DNA of 62,000 nucleotides from Tubiluchus corallicola (GCA_030141605.1 JAQGDQ010000093.1:1-62000); one strand, 5' to 3'. Counted from the stretch's first letter, positions 18,452 to 28,083 are shown. Program-made: numbers and translations. The notes: generated from the sequence alone by a model not told the origin.

Positions 18452-18861
18452 AAAGCAGGCCTATAAGCCGGATTCTGTACCCGCATAGCGGGTTTCTATC
18501 ATTTATCTTGGACTGCTGTCACCAACAGCCTCAAGCAGCCTACCCTCCACGAAAAACAGGCGAGCCACCTGTTGCCCTACCTTTGCTTACAGGTACTCTG
18601 ATAACGCAGGTATTAACATGGCTCGTGGTATATTTGGCCTTGCAACCCATGAGGCGTACGACTATTTCGATCACTCGAAATATCGGTGGGCTCTTACCCC
18701 GCCTTTTCACCCTTATCCATAGATTATGGACGGTTATTTTCTGTTACGCTACTGCTAGACTTTAGTCTACCTTCCCGTTAGGAAGCATGGCGCTCTTTGT
18801 TGCCCGGACTTTCCTCACTCAAGTGAAAATCACTTAAGCGCGATAGAACAGCCTGCGAATG
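18452..18861 (-). ncRNA. rnpB: RNase P RNA
   Basis: Read on the minus strand, the RNA starts near 18861 with GCAGGCTGTTCTATCG and has the universal GAGGAAAGTCCGGGC block at about 18,803-18,817. Later blocks follow the bacterial type A order and it ends with ACAGAATCCGGCTTATAGGC, whose GCCTGC pairs with the 5' GCAGGC. Length about 410 nt. It is the catalytic RNA that matures tRNA 5' ends. Confidence 0.95.
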
Positions 18862-19729
18862 CAAAGGTATTAAATTTTGAATAGTTGTATACTCTTAATC
18901 CTTTGCAAAATGTATCTTTATTATTAATATTTTCTTCAAAACCCTAATTCAGGTCAGTAAGCTGCGATTTTTCATTGAAGTTTTTCCTCAATCTGAACCA
19001 AGATCTTTTGCTTCACAAAGGTTTTGAAATGCGTATTTTTTAATAATTTTTCTCACCCTTACTCAGAATATTTACCTCATAAAGATTCTGGTTTAGAGTC
19101 AAAACCTACACTTATGTGCGGTAAAACATAAAGGGACTGACTCATTTTGAACGAGCCTTCTTATGTTGCATAATAAATATTTCGCACTCGCTCTTTCACT
19201 TGCTACCCTCCAAATTATGTAGGTATTGACAATCCACTATTGTTAGTTCTGCCACTTTCCAATATTTTGATATGAGACACAGTAAATCCCTCTGGAGGCT
19301 TAAAAAAGTGTACAGTTCGTGTTGACGACTATACAGTTGTTTTTGATGTAGTGTATTCTTGATACAAAAGAGGCAAAAGATCAAGCCGTTAAAGGCAGTT
19401 TTTCTATTTCGCAGAGTTTGTAAGGTTCATCTGGTTTTGATTTGGCGATTTTCCTATCATTAATCTGCAAGGTTTTGCACGGAAGTTACAATAACCTTCG
19501 AAATTTAGGATACAATAATTCGTCAAGGAGTTAATCTATATAGTTGATATTAAGCATATAAATTTATTTAAGGGTTAAATCCCAACGTTGGATGATTTTG
19601 TACTCTTTCGGGGTTTTGTTTTTCCCCAAATTAATATTTCAACACAGAAGATTATTTACTCTTGAACATTTTTGCTAAATAATTCGGGACAGAAGCATGG
19701 ATTATGTTCTCAGGTATTTGTTGCTTCTT
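18862..19729. other. Gene-free region between rnpB and the FKBP gene
   Basis: Begins with a clear intergenic repeat (18,898-19,030) and perhaps a weaker fragment after it. The rest is AT-rich with short stop-filled frames. The 62-codon frame at 19196-19384 has no recognisable content. It may be decayed coding DNA. Confidence 0.5.
18898..19030 (+). repeat. Intergenic repeat family, copy 4 (best preserved)
   Basis: Runs from CCTTTGCAAAATG through TTAATATTTTCTTCAAAAC, AGGTCAGTAAGCTGCG, TTTTTCCTCAATCTGAACCA to CACAAAGGTTTTG. The ends are partly complementary (CCTTTG / CAAAGG), like a short inverted-repeat element. Confidence 0.65.
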
Positions 19730-20290
19730 TTACTCAATCACCTCTTTTTCTTCATCCACTTTTTGTACTTTGTGAAGCTTAACATAGAAAATCAATGTCG
19801 AATATGCAGGGATACCAGTGCTTATACTACCGCCATACCCCAGTTTTGAGGGTATAATAAATTTAGCCTCTCCTCCCTCGCTCATATAGGAAACACCTTC
19901 ATCAAATCCCGAGACAGTAGCCCCTATACCTGCTATAAACTTAAATGGTTCATACCCATCCGATTTAAGATACTCATATCCCACGGTGTTATCGAAATTG
20001 TGTCCATCACCAATGCCTGTAGTTTCGTCTTCTTCGATCAGATACCCCTCATAATATACGTAGACCTCATCAAAAATAGCTACAGAGTCATTAGGGTCTG
20101 TAGAACCCGCCTTCCCTTCTATATAATAGAGCCCTGAAGATGTAGGCTCCTCATCAGGATGATACTTGCTTAAATACATGCTTCGCAGCCTCGTCTCCCT
20201 TTCCCTTGCCTGTTGACTGGTGGATTTTGAACACGAATAAAGGCCAAGCGCGGCAAGAGTAAATAGAATAACAGAAAGCCTTATTTTCAT
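19730..20290 (-). CDS. FKBP-type peptidyl-prolyl isomerase lipoprotein
   Basis: About 186 residues from the ATG at 20290; the frame extends five codons further only from a TTG. A lipoprotein signal with lipobox LGLYSC gives an acylated Cys near residue 20. The FKBP domain follows (VYVYYEGYLIE, HNFDNTV, FKFIAGIGATVSGFDEGVSYM, PSKLGYGG, YSTLIFYVKLHKV). It should act as a proline isomerase in the periplasm, anchored to a membrane. It ends next to the gene-free region. Confidence 0.88.
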   Translation of the reverse strand: MKIRLSVILFTLAALGLYSCSKSTSQQARERETRLRSMYLSKYHPDEEPTSSGLYYIEGKAGSTDPNDSVAIFDEVYVYYEGYLIEEDETTGIGDGHNFDNTVGYEYLKSDGYEPFKFIAGIGATVSGFDEGVSYMSEGGEAKFIIPSKLGYGGSISTGIPAYSTLIFYVKLHKVQKVDEEKEVIE

Positions 20291-20382
20291 CTGTATAATA
20301 GTCAAAATTTATCAAAATTAACAAAATTCTTTCATTTCAAGTATTTTAGTATCCTTCCCGCTCCAAAAATAAAAAACCGGCA

Positions 20383-21465
20383 TTAAGCAAATTCCCTCGC
20401 TGCAGCTTCCAGATCTTTTTTATATTGTGGTAAAAGAGCCTCAAATCTGCTTACAGCCTCTGACATTGTCCCCCTAAACTCACCTCCTGCAGCATTTGCA
20501 TGGCCTCCTCCATTAAAATGATTACCTGAAAATGCGTTTGAGGAGAAGCACCCTTTAGAGCGAAATGATATTTTTACCTTGCTGTCCTTTTCTATTAACA
20601 GGCCCACAAAAATCACACCTTTGATGGAGAGAAGGAAGTTTACAACCCCTTCTGTGTCTCCATCCTGGAACTTATACTGCATCAACTCCTTTTTAGTGAG
20701 CAAGATATATGCAGAATGATATTCGGGCAATACTTTCATCTTTTTATCAAGACAGTAACCCAATAGACGCATTCTGTGGGGAGAAAAATTGTGATAAATA
20801 GCACTGTGCACTTTATCCTTATCTGCACCTTTTCTCAGCAGTTTCCCCACAATTCTGTACAGGTTTGGAGATGAAGCATTATAGCTGAATGACCCTGTAT
20901 CTGTAATTATTCCTGCAAGTAATGGCTCCGCAACCCGTTTATCAATATAATCTTCAAAGCCTGCTTCTTCCAAAAACTCAAATACTAGCTCGGCTGTAGA
21001 GCTTGCATCTGTACACGAAAGAGAGAAATCAGCAGTAATAGTCGGATTTGGGTGGTGGTCTATTAGTACTTTGGCGGCCTTATTATCGATAAAATGCTTT
21101 GCCATTTTACCTAAACGCTTTAAGTCATTAAAGTCGAGCAGAAAGATTATATCTGCTTCACTCATAACCTTAAGAGCTTTTTCTTCATTTTTGTCAAAAA
21201 ATAGGACATTTTCTGTCCCGTCCATCCACTTAAGAAAGTTTGGATAGTTGGTAGGAGATATTACTACAGGGGAAACGCCCACCTTTTTTAAGGCCTCACA
21301 GAGTCCCAGTCCAGAACCTATTGCATCTCCATCAGCATTCATATGCGGAAGTAATACCACTCTTTTTGCCTTGTTCAGCAAATCTTTGACTCCTGCTACC
21401 GTATTATGTTTAAACCGCTTCAAACTATACAACTTTAAATTACATTGAGAGGCAAATATAGTCAA
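20383..21465 (-). CDS. nrnA: DHH/DHHA1 phosphoesterase, NrnA-like oligoribonuclease / pAp phosphatase
   Basis: Degrades short RNA oligonucleotides and dephosphorylates 3'-phosphoadenosine 5'-phosphate in relatives. The DHH motifs are LLPHMNADGDAIGSGLGL, FLLDFND, VLIDHHPNP and GIITDTGSF; the C-terminal DHHA1 domain has FRSKG and FNGGGHANAAGGEF. No ATG precedes the first motif in frame: the frame opens at a TTG (21465), with further TTGs near 21432 and 21423, so a non-ATG start is likely. A copy of the intergenic repeat begins directly upstream. Confidence 0.87.
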   Translation of the reverse strand: MTIFASQCNLKLYSLKRFKHNTVAGVKDLLNKAKRVVLLPHMNADGDAIGSGLGLCEALKKVGVSPVVISPTNYPNFLKWMDGTENVLFFDKNEEKALKVMSEADIIFLLDFNDLKRLGKMAKHFIDNKAAKVLIDHHPNPTITADFSLSCTDASSTAELVFEFLEEAGFEDYIDKRVAEPLLAGIITDTGSFSYNASSPNLYRIVGKLLRKGADKDKVHSAIYHNFSPHRMRLLGYCLDKKMKVLPEYHSAYILLTKKELMQYKFQDGDTEGVVNFLLSIKGVIFVGLLIEKDSKVKISFRSKGCFSSNAFSGNHFNGGGHANAAGGEFRGTMSEAVSRFEALLPQYKKDLEAAAREFA

Positions 21466-21467
21466 TG

Positions 21468-21590
21468 AGACCTTCGCAAAACTTATCTTCTTATTAATAT
21501 TTTCGTCAAAATACTCATTTGCGTTAGTAAACTGTAGTTTTCCTTTAAATTTTTCCTCAACTTGAAAAATCAGAGGGCTCTCAGTATTAA
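21468..21590 (+). repeat. Intergenic repeat family, copy 5
   Basis: CCTTCGCAAAAC, TTATTAATATTTTCGTCAAA, TTTTTCCTCAACTTGAAAAA in the common order. It lies between nrnA and ndk, which are divergent. Confidence 0.6.
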
Positions 21591-21630
21591 AATTGGGTGT
21601 TTAGACATCCCTGTTTAAAGAATTTTTAAA

Positions 21631-21638
21631 TAATTTTG
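21631..21638 (+). promoter_or_regulatory. Candidate -7 box of the ndk promoter
   Basis: TAATTTTG matches TAnnTTTG and sits about 24 bases before the ndk ATG. The -33 box is not evident. Confidence 0.4.
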
Positions 21639-21661
21639 GAAAGAATACACACTAAAGTTCT

Positions 21662-22084
21662 ATGGAAGGAGATATTACACTTGCTCTAATCAAGCCTATT
21701 GCTGTAAGCAGGAACCATGTTGGACCTATTCTCGGCATTATAAACGAGCATGGCTTTAAGATCGAGGCGCTCAAAATGACACGGCTTTCACAAGGCCAGG
21801 CTGAATCATTTTATCATGTTCACCGCAATAAACCTTTTTATGACAACTTAGTGGAGTTTATGTCTTCCGGGCCTATCGTTGCAGCGATACTTGTTAAAGA
21901 GGGTGCCGTGAAAGAGTTTCGTAAGCTTATTGGCGCCACTAATCCGGATGAAGCCAGGGACGGAACTATTCGCAAGATGTTTGCAGAATCGCTATCTCAC
22001 AATGCTGTTCATGGATCGGACAGTGACAGGAATGCAAGGGTTGAAGCTGCGTTTTTTTTCTCTGAAAGTGAAAGGTTTAAATAA
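21662..22084 (+). CDS. ndk: Nucleoside diphosphate kinase
   Basis: Transfers the gamma-phosphate between nucleoside triphosphates and diphosphates through a phosphohistidine. The 140-residue length is normal. Motifs: TLALIKPIAV at the N-terminus, RNKPFYDNLVEFMSSGP, GATNPDEARDGTIR, and the active-site His in NAVHGSDS. Single gene, divergent from nrnA, with a compact promoter region that also holds a repeat copy. Confidence 0.96.
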   Translation: MEGDITLALIKPIAVSRNHVGPILGIINEHGFKIEALKMTRLSQGQAESFYHVHRNKPFYDNLVEFMSSGPIVAAILVKEGAVKEFRKLIGATNPDEARDGTIRKMFAESLSHNAVHGSDSDRNARVEAAFFFSESERFK

Positions 22085-22227
22085 TTGAGGGAAATAGTGC
22101 CTACCTCCATATCACTTCAACTCTTTCAAAATATTGTAACCTCCTGGCAGTCTGTTATCGGCAAGACCTATCTCTATAAGTTGTGCTTACAGATGTACCA
22201 AATGGTGTATGAAATATTCTGGGATTT

Positions 22228-22310
22228 TTGCAAAACTCATCGTTTTAAATATTTTCTCCAAAATTCTTACTCCCGTCACTTTATAAGCAGTGTAGGGGGA
22301 AGCCTGTTTT
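22228..22310 (+). repeat. Intergenic repeat family, copy 6 (degenerate)
   Basis: TTGCAAAACTCATCG then AAATATTTTCTCCAAAATTC and TCACTTTATAAGCAGTG resemble the first half of copy 4. It lies between the convergent ndk and asnB. Confidence 0.4.
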
Positions 22311-22323
22311 TAAGTTTATAAGC

Positions 22324-24003
22324 TCACTTTTTTGAGAAATCCGCACCCTTCTCGTGCACTGTATTCACTGCTCTTCCCGATGGATCCGCATTATTGCGAA
22401 ATGACTTGTCCCACTTCAGTGCCACATCAGTACTGCACGCTATAGATGGGACAGAGGGGATACAGGCAGCGGCCTGGTCGGATGGGAAATGCTGACTGAA
22501 TATTTCACGGTAGAGATACTCCTCTTTGCTCATAGGTGTATTGACAGGAAACTTATAGCCCGCATTGGTCATCATATCATCGGTTACCTTCTCATCAGCA
22601 GTTTTCTTCAGTGTATCAATCCAGCCATAACCAACACCGTCCGAAAACTGTTCTTTTTGTCTCCATGCGACACTTTCAGGTAGATAATCTTCAAACGCTT
22701 TCCGTACAATCCACTTCTCTATACGCCCATCTTTAGCCATTTTATCTTCGGGGCTTATACGCATTGCAACATCTAAAAACTCCTTGTCAAGGAATGGTAC
22801 ACGTCCCTCAATTCCCCATGCAGCAAGCGATTTATTGGCACGTAGGCAATCATAAAGGTGTAGCCTCTTCACTTTTCTTAATGACTCTTCATGAAATTCT
22901 TTGGCATTTGGGGCTTTGTGAAAATAGAGATATCCCCCAAAGATTTCGTCAGCCCCTTCTCCTGTCAGCACCATTTTAATACCCATAGATTTCATCACGC
23001 GTGCAATCATATACATAGGTGTTGAGGCACGCACCGTTGTTACATCATAAGTTTCAATATGATATATTACATCACTAATAGCATCAAGCCCCTCCTGTAT
23101 TGTATAGTGTATCTCATGGTGAACAGTTCCTATTTTATCGGCAACTATACGCGCTGCTGCGAGATCAGGAGAATCTTTGAGTCCGATAACGAAAGAGTGC
23201 AGCTGTGGCCACCATGCAGCCTGCTTACCGTCAGTTTCAATACGTCTCTCTGAGTATTTCTTGGCTATTGCAGATGTAATTGAGGAGTCCAGCCCGCCTG
23301 AAAGCAATACCCCATATGGCACATCAGTCATCAGCTGGCGACGTACAGCACTCTCTAAAGCATCATGTAACTCCTTAATGTCTGAACCGTTATCTTTTAC
23401 ATTTTCATAGTCCATCCAGTCCCGGTCATACCATTTTTTTACTTCACCATCCTTACTGTGCAAGTAGTGAGCAGGGGGGAACTCCGTTATTTTACGACAA
23501 AAACCCTCCAACGCTTTTAACTCCGACCCTACAAAAAAGTTCCCATGCTCATCCCATCCCATATAGAGTGGTATGATGCCAATATGATCGCGCGCGATAA
23601 GATATGAGTCTTCCTCTTCATCATAAAGAGCAAATGCAAAAATGCCATTTATGTCATCCAAAAACTTTTCTTTCTTTTCTCGGTAAAGGGCCAATATAAC
23701 TTCACAATCTGAACCTGTCTGAAATTCATACTTCCCTTCAAACTCCCTGCGAATATCTTTATGATTATAAATTTCGCCATTCACCGCTAAGATCAATTTT
23801 TTATCCTTACTGTATAATGGCTGTCCTCCAGATTCGGGATCAACAATTGAAAGTCTTTCATGCCCCAACACTGCATTCTCCCCACAATAAATTCCTGACC
23901 AGTCCGGCCCACGATGTCGAATTTTCTTTGACATTTCCAGTATTTGAGGCCTTAGCTCATTAGCATCTGTTTTTAAATCAAAAGCGCAAACTATCCCACA
24001 CAT
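22324..24003 (-). CDS. asnB: Asparagine synthetase B (glutamine-hydrolysing)
   Basis: Makes asparagine from aspartate, ATP and glutamine. The nucleophile Cys2 is exposed by MCGIVCAFD. The glutaminase domain has HRGPDWSG, GHERLSIVD and NGEIYNH. The synthetase domain has the PPi loop LLSGGLDSS near residue 230 and LTGEGADEIFGGY. 559 residues is typical for AsnB. ATG at 24003 is certain because Cys2 must follow the initiator Met. Confidence 0.96.
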   Translation of the reverse strand: MCGIVCAFDLKTDANELRPQILEMSKKIRHRGPDWSGIYCGENAVLGHERLSIVDPESGGQPLYSKDKKLILAVNGEIYNHKDIRREFEGKYEFQTGSDCEVILALYREKKEKFLDDINGIFAFALYDEEEDSYLIARDHIGIIPLYMGWDEHGNFFVGSELKALEGFCRKITEFPPAHYLHSKDGEVKKWYDRDWMDYENVKDNGSDIKELHDALESAVRRQLMTDVPYGVLLSGGLDSSITSAIAKKYSERRIETDGKQAAWWPQLHSFVIGLKDSPDLAAARIVADKIGTVHHEIHYTIQEGLDAISDVIYHIETYDVTTVRASTPMYMIARVMKSMGIKMVLTGEGADEIFGGYLYFHKAPNAKEFHEESLRKVKRLHLYDCLRANKSLAAWGIEGRVPFLDKEFLDVAMRISPEDKMAKDGRIEKWIVRKAFEDYLPESVAWRQKEQFSDGVGYGWIDTLKKTADEKVTDDMMTNAGYKFPVNTPMSKEEYLYREIFSQHFPSDQAAACIPSVPSIACSTDVALKWDKSFRNNADPSGRAVNTVHEKGADFSKK

Positions 24004-24034
24004 AACTCATTTTTTATAATAATTGATATAATGA

Positions 24035-24175
24035 ATAAAGCCTTTGCAGAGCACATCTCTCTGTTAGTATTTCACCAAAATAATTTTCTAATCCCTCACT
24101 GTATATTGGTAATCTGCAGGGGTTCCCATATTTTCTCAGCCCAAATTAGGATATATCTTCTTGCAAAGACTCCAA
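24035..24175 (+). repeat. Intergenic repeat family, copy 7 (degenerate)
   Basis: CCTTTGCAGAGCACATC, GTTAGTATTTCACCAAAAT and a late CTTGCAAAGACTCC echo the ends and middle of copy 4; the centre is poorly matched. Confidence 0.35.
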
Positions 24176-24437
24176 CTAATACAGCTCAAAGGTACTATTT
24201 TGAAAAATGTTATTGAATTTTCTACTCTCTTTCCATCCTGTTTTTAATTTAAGTCCGAGGGTTTTTATTCCAAATCCAAGCTGAGCAGTTATGGGTACTA
24301 CCTGTTCTTGCAGCGTATATAACACTGTGTTAAACTGCCTTTTATTAAAAGATGGTTAAGTTTTTTGAGATATAATCTGCCTATGTGCTTTTTCTCTACT
24401 GCTAATAAGTTTAAAGGAGGGGTAGGTTTCAATACCG

Positions 24438-24572
24438 GATCTTTGCAAAGCGCATTTTTTGTTAAAATAGTTTTTGCCGGAGCTCCAAAGTCTCTATCTT
24501 CATTGATAAACTGTGGGATTTTATTAACCTTTTGCCTCAATCTGAACCAAGCCTCTTACCTTGAAAAGATCT
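24438..24572 (+). repeat. Intergenic repeat family, copy 8
   Basis: CTTTGCAAAGCGCATTTTTT, TTCATTGATAAACTGTGGG, TTTTGCCTCAATCTGAACCA and CTTGAAAAGATCT follow the same order as copy 4. Confidence 0.6.
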
Positions 24573-24710
24573 AAATCTAAATTTGATTAAACTACGTTCT
24601 TGTAAATTTTAATAGGTAGAGCACTTGGTAAAAAGACTTAGAAGTTGAATTTTATAAGATAATAATATAAAAAAAAGTAATAAAACTTTTCTTTAATTAA
24701 CAAAAGATTA

Positions 24711-24718
24711 TACTTTTG
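24711..24718 (+). promoter_or_regulatory. Candidate -7 box of the OmpA/TPR lipoprotein gene
   Basis: TACTTTTG fits TAnnTTTG, 67 bases before the ATG, within a strongly AT-rich leader. Confidence 0.45.
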
Positions 24719-24784
24719 TGCTAGCTTATCTGCCAAAAGAGAGCACTTAAGTTTGGTTCTGAAATTAAAAATTAATAATTCATC

Positions 24785-26536
24785 ATGAAGAAGATTACTT
24801 TAAAACCTGCTATCATCTTTTTCTTGGGCGCTGTCCTTTTAAGTAGCTGTTCAAGCCTTAGCAAGATGAAAAACAACGCAAGCAAAATTGCCTACAACGT
24901 AACACCTGAAGTTCTTGAGGCTCACGGGGGAAATGTTGAAGTTGCTATTGAGGGGCGTGTTCCCGGAAAATATTTTTTGAAGGATATAACAATGGAAGCT
25001 ACCCCTGTTTTAAAGTATGAAGGTGGTGAGGCTGCTTATGAACCTTACACTTTACAAGGAGAAAGTGTGGATGGCAACGCTACGGTTATAAGCTATGCGA
25101 GTGGAGGTAGCTTTTCTTACTCAGGTTCTGTCCCTTTCGTGGATGGGATGCATGATTCGGATTTAGAACTCCATATTGTTGCAAAATCGGGTAAAAAAAC
25201 AGAGAAGTTTCCACCATTAAAGATTGCTGATGGTGTGATTGTGACATCAACCCTTTTTGAAAACTCTCCTACCCCTATGGAAGGAATTCAGAAAGAGGAA
25301 AATATGACAGGTATTTATGATCCCACAATTGATGCGTTCCAGCGAATTGTTCCTGATAGTTATAAGGCGGATTTAATGTACCTTATCAATAGCTCTTATG
25401 TTCGTGGAAGAGAAGTGAAAAAAGAGGAGATGACCCAGCTTAATAAGTATATAAAAGATGCTTTTGAGGCTGAGCGTACAGAGCTTAAGGGAGTAGAAGT
25501 ATTAGCTTATGCATCGCCAGATGGTGAACTTGATTTTAATGACAACCTTTCTCAAAAACGTGAAGTTTCTGCAGCAAATGCTGTTAGCAAAAGTATACAG
25601 AGAAGTAAGGTTGATGTAGAGCTAACTTCAAAATACACCCCTGAAGACTGGGAAGGGTTTAAAACATTGGTTGAGCAGTCCGCTATTCAGGATAAGGAAC
25701 TTATTCTTCGTGTTCTATCTATGCATACTGATCCTGAAGTGCGTGAGCGTGAGATACGTAACCTTTCAGAAGCCTTTACTGCACTTGCCGACGATATATT
25801 ACCCAAATTGCGCCGTGCAAAAATTACTGCAAATATTGAGGTAATTGGTAAAACTGATAATGAGATTACTGAATTGGCCAACAGTGATCCTTCTCAATTA
25901 AATCAGGCAGAGTTGTTATATGCTGCAAAATTGACTGAAGATCTTGAGAAGAAAAAAGCTATTTATAGCAGCTTCATAAGTGCATATTCTGATGATTGGA
26001 GAGGATACAACAACCTGGGACTTATATTCTTTAAGCAAGATGACCTTTCGAATGCCACATCTCTTTTTGAAAAAGCTGATGAGCTAAGCCAAGGCAACCC
26101 TGTTGTTAAAAATAACCTTGGAGCAGTTGCCCTCAAAAATAACGATCTCAAAAAAGCGGAGGAGTTGCTTGGTGGCGCCAGCGGAGCAGGAGAAGCTGTT
26201 GATCAAAACATGGGGTTAGTAAGCTATATGAAAGCTGACTATAATACATCTGCCAATTACTATGGAGATATTGAGAGTGTAAATAGTGCTCTTGCTCAAA
26301 TGATGAAGGGCAATAATAATGAAGCTCTCAAAATTCTTAATAATATTGAAGAAGAGACTGCTAATGTTTCTTATCTAAAAGCTGTTATAGGTGCTCGGAC
26401 CGCTAAGGCAAGCCTGTTGTACGAAAACCTTAAGACAGCAGTTGCAAAAGACAGTTCGCTAAAAGAAACAGCTAAGAAGGACTTAGAGTTTGCAAAGTAT
26501 TTAGAAGAGGCTGATTTTAAGTCAATAGTTGAATAG
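24785..26536 (+). CDS. Lipoprotein with OmpA-like and TPR regions
   Basis: 583 residues. The signal ends in a lipobox (LLSSCSS, acylated Cys near residue 21). An N-terminal beta-rich region follows (to about residue 160), then an OmpA-like peptidoglycan-binding segment: VEVLAYASPDGELDFN at about residue 238 and LSQKREVSAANAV. TPR units come from about residue 385 (YNNLGLIFFKQDDLSNA, VVKNNLGAVALKNNDLKKAEELL). The layout resembles abundant outer-membrane scaffold proteins of Bacteroidales. It should sit on the periplasmic side of the outer membrane and hold the cell wall. Single-gene unit with its own promoter box and terminator. Exact role unknown. Confidence 0.8.
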   Translation: MKKITLKPAIIFFLGAVLLSSCSSLSKMKNNASKIAYNVTPEVLEAHGGNVEVAIEGRVPGKYFLKDITMEATPVLKYEGGEAAYEPYTLQGESVDGNATVISYASGGSFSYSGSVPFVDGMHDSDLELHIVAKSGKKTEKFPPLKIADGVIVTSTLFENSPTPMEGIQKEENMTGIYDPTIDAFQRIVPDSYKADLMYLINSSYVRGREVKKEEMTQLNKYIKDAFEAERTELKGVEVLAYASPDGELDFNDNLSQKREVSAANAVSKSIQRSKVDVELTSKYTPEDWEGFKTLVEQSAIQDKELILRVLSMHTDPEVREREIRNLSEAFTALADDILPKLRRAKITANIEVIGKTDNEITELANSDPSQLNQAELLYAAKLTEDLEKKKAIYSSFISAYSDDWRGYNNLGLIFFKQDDLSNATSLFEKADELSQGNPVVKNNLGAVALKNNDLKKAEELLGGASGAGEAVDQNMGLVSYMKADYNTSANYYGDIESVNSALAQMMKGNNNEALKILNNIEEETANVSYLKAVIGARTAKASLLYENLKTAVAKDSSLKETAKKDLEFAKYLEEADFKSIVE

Positions 26537-26560
26537 TGGTAAAGATTTAGAACTAAAAAG

Positions 26561-26592
26561 AAATCCGGTATTTGTCTGTACCGGATTTTTTT
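26561..26592 (+). terminator. Rho-independent terminator of the OmpA/TPR lipoprotein gene
   Basis: 10-bp stem AAATCCGGTA / TACCGGATTT with an 8-base loop and a T run. It also faces the convergent miaB. Confidence 0.88.
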
Positions 26593-26625
26593 TAGTTACT
26601 CTTCCCTTTACAAGGCTTAGCTTCC

Positions 26626-28083
26626 TTAACAAACCTCTCCTATAAGGGTAGTTTGAGTACAGTTATTTACTTTCACAAGGGTATACTCTCCAAACTTTAA
26701 CTTGCCTTTGGGGAAAACAACTATTTTATTTTGGGATGTTCTTCCAAAATATTCACTTTCACTCTTTTTCGAGATACCTTCTATCAGTACCTCAAAAGTT
26801 TTACCGATATCCTTTCTATTACTTTTCATAGAGATACAACTTTGTAAGGCAATTATCTCTTTTAGTCTTTGGGATTTTATTTCCTCTATAATATCATCTT
26901 TATAATGTTTGTGAGCGTATGTTCCGGGGCGTTCAGAGTATTTAAACATGAAAGCAGTATCAAATTGCACCCACTCCATTAGAGATAGCGTCTCTTTATG
27001 CTCTGCCTCCGTTTCGGAGCAGAACCCACAAAATATATCAGTAGAGATACCGCATCCCGGGATTATTTTACGAATTGCTTCTACCCGTTTCATATACCAT
27101 TCTCGGGTATACTTACGGTTCATCTTTTCCAGTATTCGCGAACTTCCCGACTGCACAGGCAGATGAATATGATTGCAGATATTAGAATGCCCTGCAATAG
27201 TATGCAGCAGTTTATTTGATAAGTCTTTTGGATGTGATGTAGTAAACCTTATTCTAATAGCGGGGTCAATTTTCGCTACCATACTTAGTAAATCAGGAAA
27301 TCGCTCTACTTTTTTTTGTCTGCTAGGATACCACTTATAAGAGTTAACATTTTGCCCCAGCAGTGTAACTTCTTTATAACCACGCCTGATCAGGTCCTCT
27401 ATTTCATTAATAATATCTTTGGGATTACGGCTACGCTCACGCCCGCGGGTGTAAGGAACAATACAATATGTGCAAAAATTATTACATCCTCTTGTTATAG
27501 AAACAAAGCCCGATATTTTTTTATCTCCAGGACGTTTTGGAATAATTGAGTCGTAAGTTTCATTACCGGCCAGCTTTATGTTAATTGCATCTTCTCCTCG
27601 CTGCGCTTTATCAATAAGGTAGGGCAGATCTCTATACGCATCCGGCCCGGCGACTAAGTCAACTAAGTTGCTATTCAACAGATCATTACCTATTCTTTCT
27701 GCCATACAACCAATAAGGCCTATAAGCAATTCTGGCCTCTCCTTTTTGTAACTTTTGAAGAGATTTAGCCTTCCCCAAACCCGCTGCTCTGCATTGTCCC
27801 TGACCGAACAAGTGTTGATTAATATTACTTCAGCATCCTTATGTGTGTCGGCTATTTCATATCCATAGTTGCCAAGTATGGCTGCAGCGACCTCACTGTC
27901 AGCAATGTTCATCTGGCAGCCATATGTCTCTATATATACTTGTTTAGGATTGGGGTTTTTAGTTGTATCTTTTTGATTTACAATAGGTTCTCCATTATAT
28001 TGGTTTGGATTTTTATGGGGGGAAACATGGGAGGAAATTGGTTTTCCTTGTTTTTCCTTGATATTTAACTCCTTTGTATTCAA
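26626..28083 (-). CDS. miaB: tRNA-2-methylthio-N6-isopentenyladenosine synthase
   Basis: Radical-SAM methylthiotransferase acting on A37 of tRNAs. The N-terminal UPF0004 domain has VYIETYGCQMNIADSE with the first cluster Cys, then INTCSVRDNAEQR and GLIGCMAER. The radical-SAM cluster is in GCNNFCTYCIVPYTRGRERS. A TRAM domain ends the protein. No ATG exists in frame before the first Cys motif: the frame opens at a TTG (28083) and gives about 45 low-complexity polar residues ahead of the conserved start. This 5' end is AT-rich and lies at the edge of the accessory island, so the native start may have been altered. Confidence 0.9.
   Translation of the reverse strand: MNTKELNIKEKQGKPISSHVSPHKNPNQYNGEPIVNQKDTTKNPNPKQVYIETYGCQMNIADSEVAAAILGNYGYEIADTHKDAEVILINTCSVRDNAEQRVWGRLNLFKSYKKERPELLIGLIGCMAERIGNDLLNSNLVDLVAGPDAYRDLPYLIDKAQRGEDAINIKLAGNETYDSIIPKRPGDKKISGFVSITRGCNNFCTYCIVPYTRGRERSRNPKDIINEIEDLIRRGYKEVTLLGQNVNSYKWYPSRQKKVERFPDLLSMVAKIDPAIRIRFTTSHPKDLSNKLLHTIAGHSNICNHIHLPVQSGSSRILEKMNRKYTREWYMKRVEAIRKIIPGCGISTDIFCGFCSETEAEHKETLSLMEWVQFDTAFMFKYSERPGTYAHKHYKDDIIEEIKSQRLKEIIALQSCISMKSNRKDIGKTFEVLIEGISKKSESEYFGRTSQNKIVVFPKGKLKFGEYTLVKVNNCTQTTLIGEVC

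Larger units (their letters stand above)
24004..24784. other. Gene-free region upstream of the OmpA/TPR lipoprotein
   Basis: Holds two repeat copies and a promoter box next to the downstream gene. Short frames here have no recognisable content. Confidence 0.5.

Noticed and set aside
18508-18765. 85-codon plus-strand frame
   Set aside because: It lies antisense within rnpB, whose conserved blocks are clear.
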